Assembly (NCBI GenBank): GCA_028386065.3
Contig: JAKUCV010002023.1
Span: forward strand, 42,161 to 106,160
Direction of reading: 5' to 3'
Source of the DNA: Turnera subulata
Lineage: Eukaryota; Streptophyta; Magnoliopsida; Malpighiales; Passifloraceae
Length of the DNA: 64,000 nt
A program made the position numbers and the translations under genes. Numbering within the stretch: position 1 is the stretch's first letter; every line of letters begins with the position of its first letter. Below, piece after piece: positions 23,581 to 35,897 of the stretch. The notes beneath the pieces are model-generated. The model saw only the letters and a list, made by a program, of their open reading frames with translations, did no database searches and was not told the origin of the DNA.

Positions 23581-26500
23581 AACGCTCGTATCCCAATTTA
23601 TTAATATAAAATATAAATAAAATTTAAAATGATCAAATTGTCCTTTTCATCCCCGGGACACAAAAATCATCAGACAATATAATGCCACGGAGCAACAATT
23701 CCAATACGACATGTCAGGAAAATAAATTCAACCGGCAACACCGCCGAGAACATAAATAGCATCACATAATCATGCCCGAGCAATATCTTTAAAAAAGGAT
23801 GCAGCAGAAGACATATAAATATATAAAAAATCAACATCAACAATTCTGCATGCCGACTATAGATCCGTTCCCAAGCTAAGTAGGCATAGTTACCTGAATG
23901 CGTCTTCTGATCCATGTCAGCCAACCTATGAGTAAAAGTGAGGGGTGAGACCAAACCATTGTCCCACCATAAAACAAATAAACCAAAATATACAATTACA
24001 AACAACCACAAATACACCGGTACCTGGCAGTAACAGCGACAATGCACAACACAGAGTCATCTGTTTATTATTCCACGTTTGTCTTAATTTTTCGTGTTGT
24101 AGTTATGCTTAATCAGTTATCAAAGATGAATATTTTATCAGGGTTAAATATTTTATGAGGGGCCCTCTATTGTGTGTGTCGAGCTCGGTAGCGTCTGGCC
24201 AGACTAGGGCACAAACCCAAATACAAACACCTTGAAAGGGGTAGATTTCGAGAAACAAAACCACCGATAAACCTCGAAGTGGTTGCCGGCTCCTTGAGGG
24301 TGCACTCAGAACATACCTAATGGGTACAAGTCATCTAGGGGTACACCAACCTTCCCCTATGCTAAACCGCATAAAATCCCGAGGGGTACCCGACCCTCCC
24401 ATCGGTGCTACCTGTCAACAGCCCCATAGTAGTACTCTTTTAGTTATTCTTAGTTTATAAACATTATCCCTACAATTATGATTCCAAGAGATTATGCAGA
24501 TCATATGTCCTCACGTTAAGTTTTCGAGGTTGTGTGCCTTATTAGTCGATAACCCTCACATCCGGGCCTTAGGCCCAAAATTAATAACAATTGGTATCAT
24601 ACATCAAACATGGCATAAACACCAATAACTGGGATATAATCAACAGACACACAATAAACTGTAAACGTCATTATAGTACACAATACAAACAAGAGCAACA
24701 ACACAACAAGCACACACGCTTGCAGCATTCAATGCCAAACGACATTTACTACGTCTTTTACCATGACAATTAACCGAGTATCATAGGCAGTAATGCATAC
24801 AAAGGTTTATATGTCCTCATCTGGGCCATAATAATTGCCTCGAAAAAATGAACCCTCGTTATGCCTCGACAGTTCCTATATCATTAACATCCTACGAAAA
24901 TATACATCACATAACATATTTACTCATGAAAATAAATGAATGCATACTAATGATGTAGTCTTAAGTCTTCTAACCCGATTGTGTTCATTAATCGCGAGTC
25001 CACTAAAAGGTCAAGTTCTAAGCCCAAATATCTCTTATAAATCTCGCCGAACCCATCCACTGGATCCATTGCCTATAGGTAGACATGGCAAAACGGGTAT
25101 TGACACGACAATCCGACACAAACCCGACACGAGTTTAGCAGGTATAGGTTAGAGATTTTCAACCCGTTTAGTTGAATGGGTCGACCCGACACGACACGAA
25201 AGTTAGCAGGTCAGGTCGCGAGTTGACCCGCCAACCTGATAGGTACCTATTTATGACCCGATTATATTTAGAGTATAGATATTTTATTGATTTAATATAA
25301 GAATTATTTAATATTTAAGGCCAAAGTTACTAAAATTATCCAAAAATATTTCTATAAATACTTTAAAATATTATTATATTATGATTTTACAAATTATAAT
25401 TTTATTTAATATATGAGAAAATCTAATTATATGTCTATTTGCTTAAAAAATATAACGATTTGTGCAAAATAGAAAAATTTCAAACTAATTTTTGGGCTTG
25501 TTAGACTTAATAGGTAACCCGCGGGTCAACCCGAACTCGACACGATAATAAACGGGTTGGACATGACACGACATGATTATTAAATGAGTCAGGTCGGGTT
25601 GAAGATTTCGAACCCGTTTACCTGTTCAACCCGACGCGAATTCGACACGACAAAACGGATTACCAGGTCTACCTATAGGTCTAGTTACTTGATTATATTT
25701 CGAAGGGCCTAACTTATATTACCAGGTTAACCATTAGGCCTGAAACCCAAATCATACATTTAATCATTGTTTGGGCCTAAAGCCCATCTTAAATTAATTA
25801 CTCTTTATTGGGCCTAAAGCCTATTCCATAGCCAATAACCATGTAGAGGAGTTAATGGGCCTAGGCCTGACCCATCATGATAATCAAGCTAACTCGTAAA
25901 CCCGAGCCTAGTCTTTCCGACCTAAAGATACTATGCACGTTGGTAGGATTTCGGCCACCCGTCTCTCCTCTCCATACCCAATTTCCACTATATTCATATT
26001 TCAATGCATCGATTAAATGCATTTACGGTACATGGTATGCTCAGAAATTGAAATACATGAATCGTCTGGAAATTACCGTTTAATACTAGATCTCAATGCT
26101 CGCCAGAGTCTGGCCAAACCTCACCGAAAAATCCACAACAGTCCCGAACCGCCTCCTTAACATTCTGCCAAACACCAAAATCAACAACCCGACATCTAAC
26201 ACCTAGAACCCATGTGTTTAAGACCATTTAATGAATTCAATAGGCCAGTGGCACCGAAAAAAGGAACCAAACTCAAGCCCGAGCCGTCAACACTGCCCAG
26301 GAACCCTCTCGTGCCTGGAAACCCAAAACGACTCACTATCAGAAGCTAACCCCATACCAGCAACCCAGATTCCCGCCAGACCACACCACCACTGACATAA
26401 CCTGCAACTCCATCACGCCCACACTCGCACGCAGCCAACAACCACACCCGAAACCACCACCAACAACAACCACAAAAGACAACCTAGATCGAGTTAATTC

Positions 26501-27235
26501 AACCACCACAAGACGAAAGGAAGAAAAAGAAAGAGGGAGAGTAAGGCGGCACATAGCGTACCTGACGATGCAGTTGGTGATGATTCCTCGTCGCGCACTC
26601 GAGACCATGCCCAAGTCCCGCACCAAACCTCGAGACCCCTCCTTCATCTTGGTAGCGGCAGACTGCGGTAGAAGACAATGGCGGCAACGTCTCAGCGGCA
26701 ACGGGGATCTCACAGAGGAGGGAAGAGGAGGAGATGACAGGGGATGGAGGAAATGAGAGGAAGAAAGTGTAGCCGAAATCGGGAGACAAGAGGGAGAGGG
26801 AAAAGTGAAAGAAAATAGAAGAGAGGGGGAGTGGCGGCGAACATGGGAGAGGAGGAGAAAGTGGGAGAGAGAGAAAAGGAAGGAAAAGAGGAAGAGGGAA
26901 AGTAGAGTTTGATCTGACCGAGCCAAAACGACGTTGTTTTGGCTTATGCACGGTCAACACGAACTGTTCTTTTATTTATTATTTTTTCTCTTTTCCTTGG
27001 CTCAAAACGATGTAGTTTTGACAAAAACTACAACAAACTTTGTGTTTCAACCCGAAACACCAATTATCTCCAAAGAAAACCCAATTAAGGAGTAATCCCA
27101 ATATAAACGCAATATTTCCAAGGAAAATACAATATCTTTCTTGACTATAAATTCCCAAAAATTCTTCGAGGGTAAAATTAGACATTAAATTCCAAAAATT
27201 TCATAAAGTTAATTATGAAAAATCGGAGCGTTACA
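23579..27235 (-). mobile_element. Solo long LTR (3.66 kb), gypsy-type
   Basis: The minus strand starts TGTAACGCTCCG at 27235 and ends GGGATACGAGCGTTCA at 23579. Flanking pentamers are TATAT (left, in the AT repeat) and TGTAT (right), a possible decayed duplication. Landmarks are GAGGGGTGAGACC near 23940, a GAGGGGTACCC block near 24400, a purine-rich block at 26700-26900, and ACGACGTTGTTTTGG near 26930. A hAT-like MITE sits inside at 25080-25671. The CCACC/CGCC-rich part at 26330-26700 gives open frames in both directions, but I recognise no protein in them. Confidence 0.75.
25080..25671. mobile_element. hAT-like MITE with 8-bp target duplication
   Basis: Terminal inverted repeats are TAGACATGGCAAAACGGGT and, in complement, TAGACCTGGTAATCCGTTTT. 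The interior arms are rich in CGACACGA and GGGTTGAAC/AACCCG words. The duplication CCTATAGG lies at 25072-25079 and 25672-25679 and is itself a palindrome. Eight-bp duplications and TA-start ends fit the hAT superfamily. There is no transposase. Confidence 0.9.
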
Positions 27236-27944
27236 TGTATTATATTATTTAGGTACCAAAATAATTATTGGTTTCATGAATAAGGATTACTAATTATTAC
27301 TTAGCCATAATAGAAATACCATAATGCCATAGTTAGAAAATTAATACCAGATTAAACAACCTAGGTATTTTTACCAGGCCAAAATAGCATGCCCAATAAG
27401 ACTAACCCCACTTCAATTCACAATATAGCCCAAGGCCATGGGTTAGGCTGCGTCGTTTGGCCCATTAACCAGAGCCCAACCAGTAGCTGAGTCACGACTC
27501 GGTAACGACTCGCCAAGCACAACTCCTCGGGGCTGGACAAGTGAGGGAAAGAAACGGGCAGTGGTTGCGTCGGCATGACAGCGGCGAGGCTGATGGCCAC
27601 AGGACGCGCGGCGTGAGGTGACTCTAGGACGGCAGTGGTAGACCTTTCGGCGAGGTGAGTGGTGCAACTCGATGGCTTGTGGTGGCTCCACTCTTCAACT
27701 CGCCTTTGTCAATGACACACCATATGAAGGACTGACGGGGGAGAAAGGGCGGCATGAGTTGGGCTCGGTCTGTTGTAGTGAGTCTATGGAGAAGCGAGGT
27801 GATGGCGGACAGAGGCGGCTCCTCGCGTGCAATGTCGGGCTGGTCTCTTGACTGACAACGCGACGACGGTTGAGTATAACCCTCAAAAGCCATGTTCTTT
27901 TCTGTACAAGGTTAATCCAAAACAAGAGGCCTATGCCTCGCTAC
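27236..27944. other. Unassigned spacer, part GC-rich
   Basis: 27236-27420 is AT-rich. 27424-27900 is GC-rich with overlapping open frames on the minus strand, none matching a family I know. It could be a further piece of an LTR older than the 23579-27235 insertion. A G-run (about 12) is at 27967-27978, just to the right. Confidence 0.35.
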
Positions 27945-29260
27945 TAATTGTAGGCTCAAAAACAAGCTAAGAGGGGGGGGGGGGAATTAGCTTTGTAATT
28001 GAAACAGTGAGTTATTTAACTGTTTTCGCGCCAAATCACTTAACTAGACAAAGTTGAGTTTTGTAACTCAAAAGCACCAAAATTTGGAAACTTGAAAAAC
28101 TAAAGAGATTAAGTGTGAAAATACAAAGCAATCAAACATACAAAAAACAACACAAACATTTAAAGTGCTTCCCTCTAAACCCTATGGGTACATCCACTAC
28201 TCAATGCTCCCCCTTGAGATTTGCTGAATACACTATATAGTTTCTTCTAAGGTGAAACTTGACCTTTTACAATCTAACTTTTTCAAAGGATCAAGCTAAA
28301 ATATTTAAAAGGGTTTTTCCCAAGGCTCACTCTCTAACCTAGGCTTTTATAGCTAAACCCAAGCCTGTACCCAGAGCTTTTTATTAAGGCTCAAGCTTTA
28401 AACCTATTACTCACCCCTTAAGCAAAATCTACTCATTCTCACTTAAGGAATAATTTTTCAATCACACAAAGAGTGACACACTCTTTGTTTACAAGTTTAG
28501 CTAAAAAATATCACAAAGTTGTATAAGTAGAATTAGCAAGCTCATTCTCAATCAGCCCAGTCTTTAATCTCTTGCCTTCTTGCTCTTCTCTGGAAGGAAA
28601 TTACCTATTTATACTACTTGATGGCTCCCAACGAAGTTAATTGGAGATAGGACAAATGAGAGTCTTTTTCCAAAAAAAGGCTTGAGATATAGTAGAAAAA
28701 GACTTATAAAATGGACTGTCCAAATGTATAAATTTTCAATTCGTCTATTTAATGCTCTTGTGCCTTCTAGAATCCTTTCTTCACTGCTGAAAACTCCAAT
28801 AGGACAAGAAAAATAGATATATGACTTGATTGATGGAAGTTTTGTGTTCCTCCCCAATCTTCCTCTTATGTGTGTATACTTAGAAGTGCACTTTCCTTCT
28901 TTTACCCATTAAGGCCATGTGTCTTGACTTGGATCTTCATAAAGACAAAAAAAATGTCCAAAAATCCTTGCCCTTTTACTTTTGAAAATTCTAGAAAGTT
29001 TTTAGTAAATAGGGATTTAAAGAAGTGGTGAATAGTAGAATGTGGAAGAAGACAACCCACACTATAAAAGAGTCGTTGGCTTTTTCAACATGTTCATGCG
29101 TTTGGTTTTAGAAAAGAAAACTGGTCTCTTTTCTTTCATAAAATGGCATCACTTTGATAAGTGAAAAAAGCAACACATCTTAAGCTTTTAAGGAAGAAAG
29201 ACTTGAACTTTAGTAAAAAGAAATTTTAAAAATCCAAAACCAAAGGTGAGCTCGTGCAAA
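27945..29260 (-). mobile_element. Diverged SIRE-type copia LTR relic
   Basis: It begins with a phrase about AGCTAAGAGGGG…GAATTAGC, the counterpart of GGCTAAGGGGGGGTGAATTA at 30447. It then has CATCCACTACTCAATGCTCC (compare 30629) and ends near GTGAGCTCGTGCAAAT at about 29246 (compare GTGAGCTGCAAATCA at 31380). It is the same family as the LTRs at 30431 and 37611, but older. Confidence 0.6.
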
Positions 29261-30420
29261 TAAAAGGTTTATGTTATATTGTATTGGGCTAAAAAATATT
29301 ACAGGGCCAATACGATTAAGTTCAACTTATAAGCACATGAAAAATTTAGATGGGGAATAAAATAATAAAGCAGCAATATACTGGCATGGCATGTATTGTT
29401 TTAAAAAAAATATTTTATGTTTGACATAATGAAAAACAAAATAATATGGAGCAATAAAAAAATATAAGATACAAAGAGGCATTAATTAACATTCTAGCCC
29501 CTTTCATTAAGTATGAACTTCGCTACTGAACTGTAATATTTGAATCACAAAAATTGTAACAACTTGACAACCTAACTCAAAAGAATGGGAGACAACATTC
29601 ACAAAATAAATGATTGAATAGACCTATCTTTAATTTTAGTTGAACTACAATTCAAATAAAAATGTTTTTTTTAAAAAAATGTGAATGCTTTTGTAATTTG
29701 TTTATCGTGAAAATTCATTATATTGATTAATTAAAATAGTATCGTCTGGCACAAGATTAGACAATGTATCCAAAAAAAATTGGATTGTGAACTCTTTTCT
29801 AATATCACGAGAAAAATTATGGAAAAGAAGATAAAAAGTGGATGAAATGAAATGAGGGAGTCATATTTTTGTAATTATAATCATATTTTTAATTCTGTAA
29901 AAAACTTATGTTTTAAATAAATAGATAAACATTTGTTTGAAAGGTTTTTAAGAAACATAGGCAAGATGAAAAACAAGTGTTTTCTAATTCTAAATATTTT
30001 GAAGAGTTAAAAAATAAATACTATTTATTTTTAAAAAATAAAAAAATATTTTATTTTTTCTTATGAAAAGATAATAATTATTTGGTCCGATAAGATTGTA
30101 TGGCGTCCATCCAAATTATGGGGTTGTACAAGAAAGTTACCTTCAAATTTTATTTTTGCTTCAAATATATATATGTGTGTATATATATGAATGAATGAAA
30201 TGAAAGATTTGGAGGAAAAAGTATATTATATATATATGAATGAAATGGAAATGAAGAATTAGAGGAAGAAGAAAATATTGTGCCACATGGAAATTTTTAC
30301 ACAAGATATTTTCTCAATTGATATGATATAATTTAATATGTTAATACTTTCTTTAGTATATAGCAAATATTTTATGATAACTTTTAACATTCTATTCCTA
30401 AATTAAATAAAAATTCATAG
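29261..30420. other. AT-rich spacer with locally repeated segment
   Basis: No gene is seen. 30180-30260 holds repeated GAATGAAATG words next to TA repeats. 30265-30420 is a diverged copy of 41645-41830 (shared GATATGATATAATTTAATAT and ATATTTTATGA…TTCCTAAATTAAAT). Both copies sit directly left of a SIRE-type LTR. Confidence 0.5.
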
Positions 30421-30430
30421 AACTCTATCT

Positions 30431-31394
30431 TGTTGGCCCAAAGTGGCTAAGGGGGGGTGAATTAGCCTTTTCGGATTAAATCCGATTTGGTGTCTCTAAT
30501 GCCAAAGTGTTTATGTGTTTGGGTTTTGTGTTTAAGAACACTAATGAACAAACTAATTAACACACAATGAGGAAAGATTAGAGATAATTGGACACACGAT
30601 TTATAGTGGTTCGCCACGCAGGACTACATCCACTACTCAAGGATCCCCCCTTGAGATTTCTAACTAACTCTTATTATGGTTTTTCACAGGTTCAACCACT
30701 AACCTAAAATACAAGTTTTTCCTTTAGGCTCAACTCAAACCTCACACACTCACCACAAAGTTTTCCCTAACTTTGCCTTATAGACAGAAGCTATAACTAA
30801 GTACAACAACTTTTCCCTTCAAAGATTGTCTCACAATGAATGAACTAAGAAAAGTGTTTATCTCTCTCTCTTTAGCTTGACTTGAGAACTGCAAGTGCAC
30901 TAACTTTGCTTGAATATTGAATCTCGGTTTAGCAGCTCTGAGGTTGTCCTTGAATCAGCATCTCACTATATAGACAAGTTGGAAGATGGCAAATTCATAA
31001 GATCCGTTACATGTCCCTTTCCATCCAGCTGGTTTGTCTTCCGAGGTACCAGAGCGTCAACGTTCACTTTGCCTGTTGTCCCTCTCACTTTGGCACGAGA
31101 TCCAACTGTCAGTAGCTTTTTGTAATTGATATTATTGTTTAGCATAGTCCTAGGAAGTTTGAATTCAGCTGACATTTGATTTGTTTAAGGTAGCCTTTTC
31201 ATTGATTCAGATTCCACAAATGATAGTGTACTAGGTTCCTTTGTCCAATCCCCATAGGGATTAAACAAATCAAGTCACATGGATGTCTTTTGATGAAAGC
31301 GACATCTCATGTGCACTAACACACTCTCCAATCCCACTCACTTCTTCTTCCAAGGAGTTGATCACGGATGGGGCACTATGTGAGCTGCAAATCA
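30431..31394 (-). repeat. 3' LTR of SIRE-like element
   Basis: Collinear with 37611-38585 at high identity. The main difference is an 11-bp insertion in the upper copy near 38333 (GTTGGTCTTAG) plus scattered substitutions. The small open frame at 30910-31125 occurs in both LTRs, at 38090-38344 in the other, and is not a recognised gene. Confidence 0.8.
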
Positions 31395-31619
31395 TTTTCT
31401 GTTTCATGTGTATCTGCACTTTGAGGTTGTGGGTTTTGATTCTCCACTTCTACAACATCTTCAAGATTGTTAGTAGAAACAAATTCATCAAAGGAAACAT
31501 GCATAGATTCCTTTACCATCAATTACCATCTATTATATACATAATAAGCCTTACTTTTAGATGAATACCCAAGGAATATACCCTCATCAGATTTTGCATC
31601 AATTTTACCGAGTAATCCT

Positions 31620-32310
31620 TTGTATTCAATATAAGCAATTAGACCCCAAAACCTTAAAGTAACTAATGTTTGGTTTCCTATCATTCCAAATCTCATAGAG
31701 AGTCTTTTCTAGTGTAGATCTAATGGTTACTCTATTTAGGATGTAAGGAGCTGTGTTGACAACTTCTGCCCAGAGGTAAGAAGGAAGATTATGTTCATTT
31801 AACAAGGTTCTTGCCATCTCATGAAAGGTTCGGTTCTTCCTCTCAACAACCCCATTTTTTTAGGGAGTTTTAGGGGCCGAAAGAATATGGTTAATGCCAT
31901 TTTCTTTACAGAAGTAATTAAAAGATATCACTTCTAATCTTTGTTAACCTATACTCTTTCTCATTCTGTAACTTTCTAACTAAAGATGCAAACTCATAAA
32001 GAGCATGATCCTTTTGAGCTAGAGAGATTATCCCAAGTAAAGCATGAGTCATCATCTATAATAACAAAAGTACATTGCTTACCTCCTAGACTTACCATCC
32101 TCATTGGCCCAAAGAGATCAAGATTTAAAAGTTTCAATAGCTGGGATGTTGCTAGAGCATTCATAGGTTTGAAAGAGCTTTTGGATTGTTTGTCTAGTTG
32201 ACAAGCTCTGCATATCCTTTCTTTTTCAAACTTCATTGATGGAAGTCCTCTTACAAGCTCCTTCTTTAGTAGGTTTGACATGAGTTCCATGTGTGCATGT
32301 CTCAACCTTC
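31620..32310 (-). pseudogene. Copia integrase fragments (SIRE-like)
   Basis: 32305-31994 gives the zinc-binding and early core region (CRACQLDKQSKSSFKP; LLNLDLFGPMRMVSLGGKQ; VIIDDDSCFTW, where FVDDYSRFTW is usual). 31817-31626 gives the later core (ARTLLNEHNLPSYLWAEVV; AYNRV-like ILNRV). A stop and frame change separate them, and part of the catalytic core between is missing. Confidence 0.85.
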
Positions 32311-33099
32311 TATGTTATAACTCAGGAGTTTCTGTGCTTAACATTAAAACACTTGTTTGCAAGGTTAGCAACATAACACATATTAGTGGAGCATAGATTT
32401 CTTATCCATTTTCCCGTGAGGATTATGTTGTTTTTCTCAATGCTAGTTATCGAACATCCATTTGCTTCAAAGGTAACTTTACAACCACGATCATAGAGTT
32501 GTCATACACTACTAGAATGCAGCCCTTTACTCTCGGATTTAGCAAGGGATTTTCTGCAATTTGTAACGGATTTTGGTATTTGCAACGGAATTTGTCACGG
32601 ATGAAATCCCTGATTAAACGGTAGCAACGTTTAAGCCAACACTCCTTTAAACATTGCCTGGTAAAACGCTGCTTAAACCGGTCCTTAGCACGGAATTATT
32701 GATACACGGCCTTGTTTCCCTTGCAAATTACCCGTAACTAAAACCCTCACTAGTTGCAAAGATTCTTTCCGTCACAAACCTATATCCCTTACTATTTGTA
32801 AATGAATAAAACCCTCACAATCCTCTCTAAATCCGTCACAAACTACAATTACAAAAACAAATAAAATAAATAAAACCAACACTGATATTGTAATATATTT
32901 CCTAATTGTATTTCTTTTTTTGGTACAGTGGAAATTAAACATATAAGCTAATTCGTATATTACAAGCATCAACAGACAATAGAGAAAGCATATGAGGAGC
33001 AATTACAGAAAAAATTATTGGCACAAAGTAAAAAGAAAATGCACATCTTTATTGCAATGTTTTTACACAAGCACAAGTTAATTATAATAAAAAAAATTA

Positions 33100-34539
33100 T
33101 AATGATTTTTACATAATAAAATATAACAAACTAAACTAGAATCCAGAAAATGAATATCCACCTACACCTACAGATCTGCTCGAAAACATCAAGCCACGGA
33201 TAGATCTGCACACCATCTTCTTTATATGAACCGGATCTGGGAATCCCGACCTCGGGTCGGCTCGCCTCCGCCTCCACTGGACACTTGGATCTACCCAGAA
33301 TCCGTCACCAACAAGCCGTACTCGCCATGAATACAACCAGTTCGTCAACAATCCCAAATTAAACCAGAAAGAACAACCAAAACAACATTAGAACCCGGAA
33401 TTAAACAATCAACATAACCCAACCAACCATAACTCAAAATCATCAGGAAAGGAAAGTGAGTATTAGATGCTTAACCACAGATTTCCCGGACCGGATTCTC
33501 AACCATCTCTCGACCCCAGATTCATCGAGATCCGCAGTCGATTAAGCTTGACGCGCCGTTCACTATGTCTCCTGGCTACCGACACAACCAAGCTCGCCTC
33601 GTCGTTCTCACCTGAACCAGATACCAGCCTGGCTTGCCTCGTTCATCACAGAACCACCACCAGTTAGATGACGCCTAGGAGGGTTTGAAGAAGAAGAAAA
33701 AAAGTGTGTGGTTTAGATGGCGGCTAGGGGGTTTGGAAAAGAGGAAGAAGAGTGTGTGGTATAGATGGCGGCTAGGAGGATTTGGAGAAGAAAAAGAGTG
33801 CTTGGTTTAGATGGCTGTGGCTAGGACGGTTTGGAGAATGAGAAGAGAAGGGGAGGGAGAGAGACGTGAGAGAAAGGCAGAAGAGAGAGGGAGAGGCAGA
33901 AGAAAATGAGGAAAGAAATGAGGATAGGGAGTTAAGGATGCAATTTATATCCAGGTCTAACCCTAGGGTTTCCACTAAAGATTAAACGGCGTCGTTTAGC
34001 AATTCAACCTCCACAAGTCAATGTGCTCCTCAAAGGTCAAAATGCGATGGTCTTGGTGTTTTATGTACAAGATTCACCAAAACACGGTCGTTTTAATCAA
34101 AACACAGCCTAATTGTGTGTTCCAAAGAGAACTCTTTTTCAGATTATTTTCAAACTTGTTTTAAAAATTATTAAATTATAGGAACTAATTTGAATAAAAT
34201 TAAATAATATTATATAGAAAAAAACTCTTACAATAATATAAAACCATTTAAGATTTATAGAAAATTTAGAAAAAAAGTTAAATATTTTTTATATAAACAT
34301 AGAGTAAAGTATCTATAGATGAAATGACACCACAAAATATTTTCCAAAAATTAGCTTAATTTTTTTCAAACTTCCCTCATCTACATTAAAATAAGTTATA
34401 ATGAAATTTTTAGAAATCGTTGAACAATAAGAAAAATAAATTCCTATGCGAAAAAATTACTAAAAAAGTATATTAGGCCAAAAAATAATACTTTTAATTT
34501 TTTATAAATAAAAATATTTTAAAAAATTGAGATGTTACA
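33100..34539 (-). mobile_element. LTR-like piece nested in the CACTA element
   Basis: At 34539 the minus strand reads TGTAACATCTCAATTTTT, the same start type as the long LTR family (1655, 27235). Inward come AT-rich sequence, CGGTCGTTTT (34086), the palindrome AAACGGCGTCGTTT (33984-33997), a purine-rich block (33800-33920) and a GC-rich block (33130-33670). This is the block order of the LTR at 1-1655. The lower boundary is uncertain. Confidence 0.55.
33680..33845. repeat. Imperfect ~55-bp tandem repeat
   Basis: About three to four units carry the words AGTG(T/C)(G/T)TGGT(T/A)TAGATGG, CGGCTAGGA and a GGTTTGGA(G/A)AA block, with GA-rich linkers. It lies within the nested LTR-like piece. Confidence 0.6.
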
Positions 34540-35897
34540 CACATGAGTTGACAGCGCCGAGACTATATGTGACCACACAATCACGGTGAATGGATGGCCG
34601 GAAAAAAACCATTAAATAAGGAGAAAAACCATTATTCACCATCGAAATGTCATCGGTTTTAGTCCTCATCAATTCCACTATCCGGCTCTTGGTTTCATGG
34701 CAAAGCTCGACCTTCCGCCCTCGAGTTGCCAATGGAATAAGTTTCTGAAATCAATTATTCTAAGAATTAAATATAAGATTATGCCCACTTACAATCCTTA
34801 GGGTCGTCCTTTTTTATACTTATATGTATTACGCTTTCTTTTTTTGCTCGTAAGGTAATGGAACATATGTTGTAATAACGCGAGCTATATTAGTAATTTA
34901 ATTACATATAGCGTCATGAAATATTAATTTTAATATCTTCCAAATTCATATGAATTTTAAGAAATTATTTTTTAAAAAATAGTTTTTTTAGAAGCATAAG
35001 TATGTTATTAATTACTTTCTAAATAAATTAAAGTTCAATATAGATTTCTTTCAAGATATGTTAATTTAATAAAGTTTCTAATATGACTTAAAATGAAAAA
35101 GTAAGAATATTTTTAAATAAAATCATGCAAAAAATATATTTTTAAAAGTTTTTACTCATTAATAATTAGTGAAAACGGAAATTTCACCCGTCACTAATAG
35201 CAACGGAAATTGCATAATTTCATCCGTTACAAATTGCAAGGGACCAAATCCGTCACTATTTGTCACGGAAATTTCACCCGTCACTAATAGCAACGGAAAA
35301 AACCCTCACAAATCCGTTTTTGGAATATAACACTTGTGACGGACAGATCCCTTGCAATTTGTAAGGGAAAAATTATCCGTTACAAATTAGTGACGGGCAA
35401 ATCCCTCACAATTCCCTCACAACAAAAGCGGGAAGGAGGCGGGAAAAATATCCGCTTCCCGGGCAAAATTTACTCACGGATTTTGTCACGGAAAAGTAAT
35501 CCCTCGCATAATCCGTCACTAATTTTTGTGACGGAAAATTTCCCTTACTAAATCTGTTGCAAAGCTCACTTTTGCCACGGATTTTGTTTCCTCGCAACAT
35601 CCGTCACTATTAGTGACGGAAATTTTGATTCACACAAAATCCGTTAGTAAATGGTTGCATTCTAGTAGTGATATACACAAGAGATTGACCTTCAAATTAT
35701 CAACTAATAGCACATATTCAATCATAAGATCCTTACTCGCATTACCTATACCCAGAACTTTGCCTTTCGATTTGGCGCCTAAGACGCCAGATCGTCGGCC
35801 TATTGAGTGGAGGGATATGAACATACATGGGTCTCGGTCATGTGTTTTGAGCATCCACCATCGAGTACCCATTGATCCCTCTTTTCCTGCAAGATAA

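Larger units (their letters stand above)
32507..35670. mobile_element. Non-autonomous CACTA (En/Spm) transposon
   Basis: The ends are CACTACTAGAATGCAGCC and its complement GGTTGCATTCTAGTAGTG (one base differs in the spacing). A 3-bp duplication ATA flanks it (32504-32506, 35671-35673), as is standard for CACTA elements. Both subterminal zones are packed with CCGTCAC/CCGTTAC/GTGACGG words (about 32540-32850 and 35165-35645), the expected transposase-binding repeats. No transposase frame is present. Part of the interior is a nested LTR piece. The insertion site is pol/gag of the SIRE-like copia. Confidence 0.95.

Noticed and set aside
25080..25671. Regulatory array of CGACACGA words
   Set aside because: Arrangement is explained by the arms of a MITE with an exact 8-bp duplication.
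26339..26960. 195- and 153-codon minus-strand frames
   Set aside because: Same LTR compositional block as at 450-1300; overlapping frames and simple-sequence content, no recognised domain.
30910..31125. 71-codon frame repeated at 38090-38344
   Set aside because: It is LTR sequence; the repetition is explained by the two LTRs of one element.
33136..33667. Possible host gene captured by the CACTA element
   Set aside because: The block order with the nearby palindrome and TGTAAC end matches the long LTR family better; no protein family recognised.
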